A DNA stretch of 64,000 nt from assembly GCA_018136815.1 (NCBI GenBank), contig CM030939.1:972113-1036112 (forward strand), written 5' to 3'. Position numbers and translations under genes: made by a program. This document shows, one piece after another, positions 59,684 through 64,000 of the stretch (position 1 is its first letter; the number at the start of each line of letters is the position of its first letter). The notes beneath the pieces were generated by a model. The model had not been told where the DNA came from and ran no database searches. It was given only the letters and a program-made list of their open reading frames with translations. This DNA is from Isochrysis galbana. Taxonomy: Eukaryota > Haptophyta > Isochrysidales > Isochrysidaceae.

Positions 59684-60817
59684 TCAGATGGTCACCAACT
59701 CTGGAAAGTTGAGGAACATCTCATCACGGTCCATGACGTCATTCGAATCTTCAGGAGTCCACAGCAGTTCGGCACCAAGAAGGTTGTCCTCGACACTGAC
59801 TTCAGCTGCAAGCTGCGAGATCGCCTGCAAAGAGGTGACCGGAAGTGGATATACGACAAGTGTAGAGAGCCATTGCACTCGTTATTCGTGCTACCTAAAC
59901 GGAATGGAACCTTGGTGCAAAATGCTGGGCCATAGAAGTGCAAACAGAGCTATCATGCAGCGCACCTCACGAAGACTCGCAACCGTACTGATCTGAGGTA
60001 GCTCTTTTCCCTCGCGCAGGAGGATCACGAGAGTGGCAACCATGTACGTTGGCTTTCCGACGGAGGTGCGTCGGAGGGTCTGTTGCTCATTTTCCCACTT
60101 GGAGCGTTCCTGGACGACCAAGCGGTTATAGCTTGTGTCGACGTCGTTGGTGAGGATGCCAGCAGTGTATGAAGTTGTCCGTCCGGCAAGCCAATCCTTG
60201 GAGGAGCGCAGCATCGCAAGGCACGTGTCCGAGACGAGACGCTGCAGGCCCTGATAGCTCTGTGTATCCGCGGTACGGGCAACGGATTGCAGGCGTCCGT
60301 AGAGAGAGTCCGTGCGGTCGCTGCAGTAGCAAGCGACCTGAAGACAGAGCGCTGCGCCCGGCTTATCGTCCGGATCGGTGCCTCGTATCGAGCGGAAGGT
60401 GGTGAACGCCAGTCCGAGGAGGAAAAAGACGCTCAGCTCGAACGGCAGGCGGAAGCCGAAGCCGAATGGCGCGAAGCCGAAGGGGCTGAAACCGAAGGGG
60501 CTGAAACCGAAGGGGGAGACGATGGGTGGTGGTGATATGTACACATTGGTCGGTGCCGGCCGATATGTCCCGCCGCCGCCTCCACGGTAGGAGCCTCCTC
60601 CTCCTCCTGAGCGCACGCGGCCGCCCACACGGCCGCCACTTGATGCTGCTGAGGCAGAGCGTGTGCCGAGGGCGGCTGCGGCGAGTGCGGCTGCTGGAAG
60701 GAGGGGCGATCTCATCTGGACTGTCGGCGCGCGAGCCTCACGCAGCCGCAGCCGTGGCACATGCAGAGAAGAGGCGGTGGGCAGTGCGAGGCAGAGGAGG
60801 AGCACACGGCCTGCCAT
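59684..60817 (-). CDS. DUF1517 plastid protein (FLAP1-like), two exons
   Basis: Minus-strand exons 60817-59966 and 59824-59684 (CGTGAG|gtgcgc to ctttgcag|GCG, phase 0) give 330 aa. DUF1517 proteins occur in cyanobacteria and plastids; the plant member FLAP1 acts at thylakoid/envelope membranes in acclimation to fluctuating light. The start is MAGRVLLLCLALPTASS, a signal peptide, followed by a transit-like stretch and a second hydrophobic Ala-rich segment. Gly/Arg-rich repeats and a tandem SPFGFSPFGF run precede the membrane helix (LSVFFLLGLAFTTF). The conserved domain follows: LQVACYCSDRTDSLYGRLQ, RTADTQSYQGLQ, LRSSKDWLAG, YMVATLVILLREG, ELPQIS, and after splicing GAELLWTPEDSND and RDEMFLNFPEL. 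All landmarks of the family are in order. CT/GA-rich sequence precedes the start. Confidence 0.88.
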
Positions 60818-61784
60818 TGGGTTGGGGGGGGTTGTGAGAGAGAGCGAGGAGGGGGAGGGAGAGGAAGGGAGGCGGAGAGAGAGGAGGGAGAGAGAGTGGA
60901 GAGACAAGAAAAAGGAGAACGAGTACAGGATTGAAGAGGGGAAGATGAGAGAGAGCGACAAGAGAGCGTAGAGAGAGAACGAGAAGAGACTGTGTGAGGA
61001 GGCGAGACGAGAGATGGGGCGCCACCTGACACAAGAAGCAGCGATACCTAGTAGTAGATACATAGGAATAACTCTCTCCTCTCTTCTTCTTCTTCGACCT
61101 CGTCTCTTCCCTTCGGCCTCTCTCTCTCTTCCCCCTTTGTACTTTATTGTACTACCGCGCTCTTACAAAACTCTCTCTCTCTCCTCGATTAATTAATTTG
61201 TAAGGGCCAGAGCCTACGGCTGGGGGTCCATCGCCCCCCCCCCCCCCTTCCCTAGATGTTAAACACAGGAACAGTGTACGTACTGCCTCGGAGGTCAAAA
61301 ACAGTGTTCTTCATCGTAATTCTAGGAGCCCCCCCCCTGTATCCGGAACAGAGGGAGGGCGGCGCGCACGCAAGCCCTTGCAATGCGCAACGCAATGCGC
61401 ACAATGCCAATGCCCTTCAAGTCACGTTCCGTCGAATATGGGCCAACAATAAATGATCAATGCAAATGCAAATGTAAAATGTAAATGTAAATGTGCTTTA
61501 ATTTAGGTGAACTATATTCTATATTATACTATATAAAAAACTTCTTAATAGTCTCGCCGCGCGCGCGACCCTGCACAGTATTTACGCAGCCTCGCCCGCT
61601 TCCCTTCCCCCCCCCTCCACCTGCCTTGCGGCTCGTCCCCTCGTGCTCTACCTAGGGGCTGGGTTTGGAGATCAGTGTACAGGTTCGCTTCTTAGGTGAG
61701 GGAATCCTTCCCCTTGATGCAAGTTACATGCAAGCCCTTGGCCCCTTTGGTGTTTCTTCCCCTTGGTTGCTACTCAGGGTTGTT
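60818..61784. other. Intergenic, GA-rich then ordinary spacer
   Basis: 60830-60990 is purine-rich on the plus strand (upstream of the DUF1517 start); C runs at about 61236-61248 and 61330. 'aaatgcaaatgtaaaatgtaaatgtaaatg' forms a short tandem near 61465-61495. No gene recognised. Confidence 0.45.
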
Positions 61785-62760
61785 CGTTAGAAGCGTCTAG
61801 AAGGTTCACGCTCAACGGCAAGATTTCTGCTTCTGTCGCAAAGATATCTCGTTGCGATCTGTATCCGAAGTGATCGCCGTGGCCGCGCGACATGACGATC
61901 CCCTTCGGACTCTCCGCCACGTGGGAAGTTACTAAGGGAGACACGCTCCGGCCGTCGCTGCGGAGTCTCTCTCTCTCTCTCGGGGCTCTCTCTCTCCGTC
62001 TCTCGCGACGTGTTTGGGTTATCGGTGATTTGGGGTCGCGGTTGCTTGATAATTTGCTTGGTTTGGGTGAATGATTCCGGAGTGTTCGTGAGTCGGTGTA
62101 TCCTGTTGTTCTCAGGTTCGTTGTCCGTCGTTGTTCGCTGCGTGTCGAACACGCGATGACTACTGGCTCGTGGGCAGAGGGCCGTTCGATCGAGCCGGCA
62201 GCTGACGCGGCCGTGAAAGAGTCGTAAGTGGTTGCTTGCGGGAATATGTCTGAGAGGTCATAGTAGAAGTCGGGTCTGACAGCTTCTACCATCGAGTGCG
62301 AGGGACGAGAAGAGAGACGGAGGTTCGGAGGCTCACAACGCGCGGCGTTGGAGGGTAGGGCCGAGGCTAGCTAGCGAGCTAGAGGAAGAGAGAGAAGGAG
62401 AATGAGAGCTTCTTAGGTCCAAGGTAGACACGAGAGACTACAACGCAGGGACTCAAAAAGACCCCTCGTCACACAGACACACACGAACTAAACCAAACAG
62501 GGCGAAAACTAACCACACTCAGGGCGGACTGTCAAGCGTCGGCACCAAGGCAACTCATCGGCGCACAGACATGCGAAACAGAGAAGTCGGAACAACGAGA
62601 GCAGACCTCGCTGTGGAGCTACCGCCGATATACGAAGAGAAGACGGAAGACTACAACCGATGCATGAAGAGAAGACGGAAGACAGTCGTGGAACGTTTGA
62701 TGACATCGAAAGAAAGTAAGAGAAGGGGTAGAATGTCGCCGACGAGACCTTGAGGCTTAA
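61785..62760. mobile_element. Retroelement remnants (gypsy-related)
   Basis: 62135-62195 is nearly identical to 33899-33950 of the gag-protease fragment, and 62069-62083 matches the chromovirus 3' LTR at 48239-48253. A CT-rich stretch at 61968-61985 resembles that in the LTR. Minus-strand frames are open through 61774-62292 without recognisable domains. A short basic plus-strand frame at 62571-62753 may be gag debris. The mosaic suggests rearranged LTR and internal pieces. Confidence 0.5.
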
Positions 62761-63697
62761 AATAAACCACCGGTTAGAAGTAAAAGTCTGTCATCGTATG
62801 GAATACGACACTGCGTCGCTGCACTCAAGCAGTCTAGGCTCCCTCCCTGAGGGAAGAGTTCTTTGTAGGTCTAACAATCTCGTACAACCCAACACACAGG
62901 GCCGCTAGGAGCGCCCCACCGCCCCACAGCCCTTAGTTCGCCGTTCGTTCCCAGTCCAGACACCCAAATGCCAAATGGGGATGCCCGACCCCATCCAGAA
63001 TTTCATTCACCCGACTCCCGACGGGGATGAGGGCTAAAGCGCCGCGCTAACCGCCGGTGCCGCTCGCGACGGAGTGGCTCAGAGCCCTCCGGCTCCGCTC
63101 GACTCGACACCCCATCCACGTCCACGTTCCATCTCCATCTCCACACTCCACACGCACTTCTTTTATCTTTTACCCCGCAGAACGTGCCGCAGACAACTCT
63201 CATGCAGCCCTTCTCTGCCTGCTCTCCACGAAAAAGTACAAAACGAAGCAGCCATTGGACTGCTGCGGTCCCGCGGTCCCGGCGGTAAAGAGTAAATCCC
63301 CCCCCTCCCCTCCCTTCCTCTTGATTACTTAAAGTCTTCTATCTACTTGTACAATTCACGTAACGTGCTCGGCTCTTCGCCTCTTCTATTCGTAGAACCA
63401 AGGTCCGCGGGGGAAGGGGGGCCGCCGGCGGGTTGATGGCGACGTGAAGCCGCTCGCCCTCTCTCTCTCTTTTTCTCCCTCTCTCTCTCCCTTCCTCCCT
63501 CCCTCGTTCTCGCTCTCCCTCTTCCTCCCTCCCTCCCACCCTTCCTCCGTCGCCCACCCCATCCCTTACCACCCCACCCCACCCACTCGCTCCCTCCCCC
63601 CTCCTCCTCAACTCCTTCCCCCCATTCTGTCTGCCGCATCTCCCCGTCTCTCTCTCCCTCCCTCCCTCCCTCCTCGCCTCGCCTCTCCCTCTCTCGG
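62761..63697. other. Intergenic, CT-rich towards the right-hand gene
   Basis: No gene recognised between 62761 and 63440. From 63450 to 63697 the plus strand is almost pure CT-rich sequence ('ctctctctcc', 'ctccctccc'), continuing up to the start codon at 63698. Confidence 0.4.
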
Positions 63698-64000
63698 ATG
63701 CACCCTGTGCTTCTGCTGCTCATGCTCAGCGTCCCCCGCTCGCGCAGCCTCGTACGCACCCTCTCCGCTCTCTCTTCCTCCTCCCCCATCTCTTCCTCCC
63801 TCCCGCTCTCTCGCTCCCTAGCGTTCTCACGTCGGTGTAGTGGGGCGGTGGCGAGCGCGCGATGGAACCTCGGAGACGATGGTCGATGGACCTCCTCGGT
63901 GCCACCCGCCAGAGCCACGCATTCAGCGGTCGCTTCGGCACTCTCGGCCGCCAGCCGCACACAACAAAGCATGCAAATCCCTCGCTCTACCATTGACGTA
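63698..64000 (+). CDS. 5' end of a gene running off the right edge; N-terminal signal/transit sequence
   Basis: From ATG 63698 the frame is open for all 101 remaining codons. The product begins MHPVLLLLMLSVPRS, a signal peptide, followed by a long Ser/Arg/Leu-rich, acid-free stretch (SLVRTLSALSSSS ... RSLAFSRRCSGAVAS) and then WNLGDDGRW. A signal followed by a Ser/Arg-rich transit segment is the usual bipartite leader of complex-plastid proteins. The directly preceding CT-rich tract matches the other gene starts in this window. Identity unknown; the first intron may lie inside. Confidence 0.5.
   Translation, partial: MHPVLLLLMLSVPRSRSLVRTLSALSSSSPISSSLPLSRSLAFSRRCSGAVASARWNLGDDGRWTSSVPPARATHSAVASALSAASRTQQSMQIPRSTIDV

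Noticed and set aside
63343-63993. Minus-strand Glu/Arg-rich frame of 216 codons
   Set aside because: It is the antisense of a CT-rich tract and of the better-supported plus-strand leader sequence starting at 63698.

Overview
The window is eukaryotic nuclear DNA from a GC-rich unicellular alga. Several genes have GT-AG introns of roughly 40-350 bp. Two products look plastid-directed (an inactive ClpP-like subunit with a hydrophobic leader, and a DUF1517 protein). Others belong to eukaryote-only families (PEX5, SMYD-type SET/MYND, CtIP/Sae2). Leaders that begin with a secretory signal suggest a complex plastid. A haptophyte or a similar chlorophyll-c alga is my inference; no marker gene proves it.

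Layout. 1-217: tail of a gene entering from the left. 1753-4389 (+): five-exon PEX5. 5.2-6.3 kb: minisatellite and LTR-like repeat. 6802-8625 (-): four-exon CobW/COG0523 GTPase. 10576-11885 (-): five-exon ClpR. 13795-16190 (-): a gene for a membrane protein with a triple cysteine-rich repeat, whose intron is filled by a 1.74-kb terminal-inverted-repeat element. 17539-18831 (+): SET/MYND protein. 20678-21519 (-): unrecognised secreted or plastid protein. 21876-23979 (+): SAP/J-domain/zinc protein. 24841-26115 (-): DEAD-box helicase. 27780-32300 (-): 1506-residue coiled-coil protein. 32.6-35.2 kb: repeats and a gypsy gag-protease fragment. 36047-39726 (-): sulfotransferase domain followed by repeated Cys/HG-rich exons, possibly one gene. 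40.26 kb: assembly gap of 100 N. 40359 to about 48255 (+): a large Ty3/gypsy chromovirus with protease, RT, RNase H, integrase, chromodomain and 3' LTR, preceded by a phage-type cytosine-methyltransferase-like domain. 49222-51162 (+): CtIP/Sae2. 52195-54052 (-): coiled-coil protein. 56334-57099 (+): two compact unknown ORFs. 57320-58960: higher-order minisatellite. 59684-60817 (-): DUF1517 protein. 61.8-62.8 kb: retroelement debris. 63698-64000 (+): start of a gene leaving on the right.

The host genes are functionally unrelated housekeeping genes (peroxisome import, metal GTPase, plastid protease, DNA end resection, RNA helicase, chromatin-type methyltransferase), as expected for a nuclear contig without operons. 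Between them lie young and decayed mobile elements, G or C homopolymers and CT/GA microsatellites, many directly upstream of start codons. The most unusual items are the retrotransposon with a methyltransferase-like domain and the inverted-repeat element whose boundary coincides with a 3' splice site.
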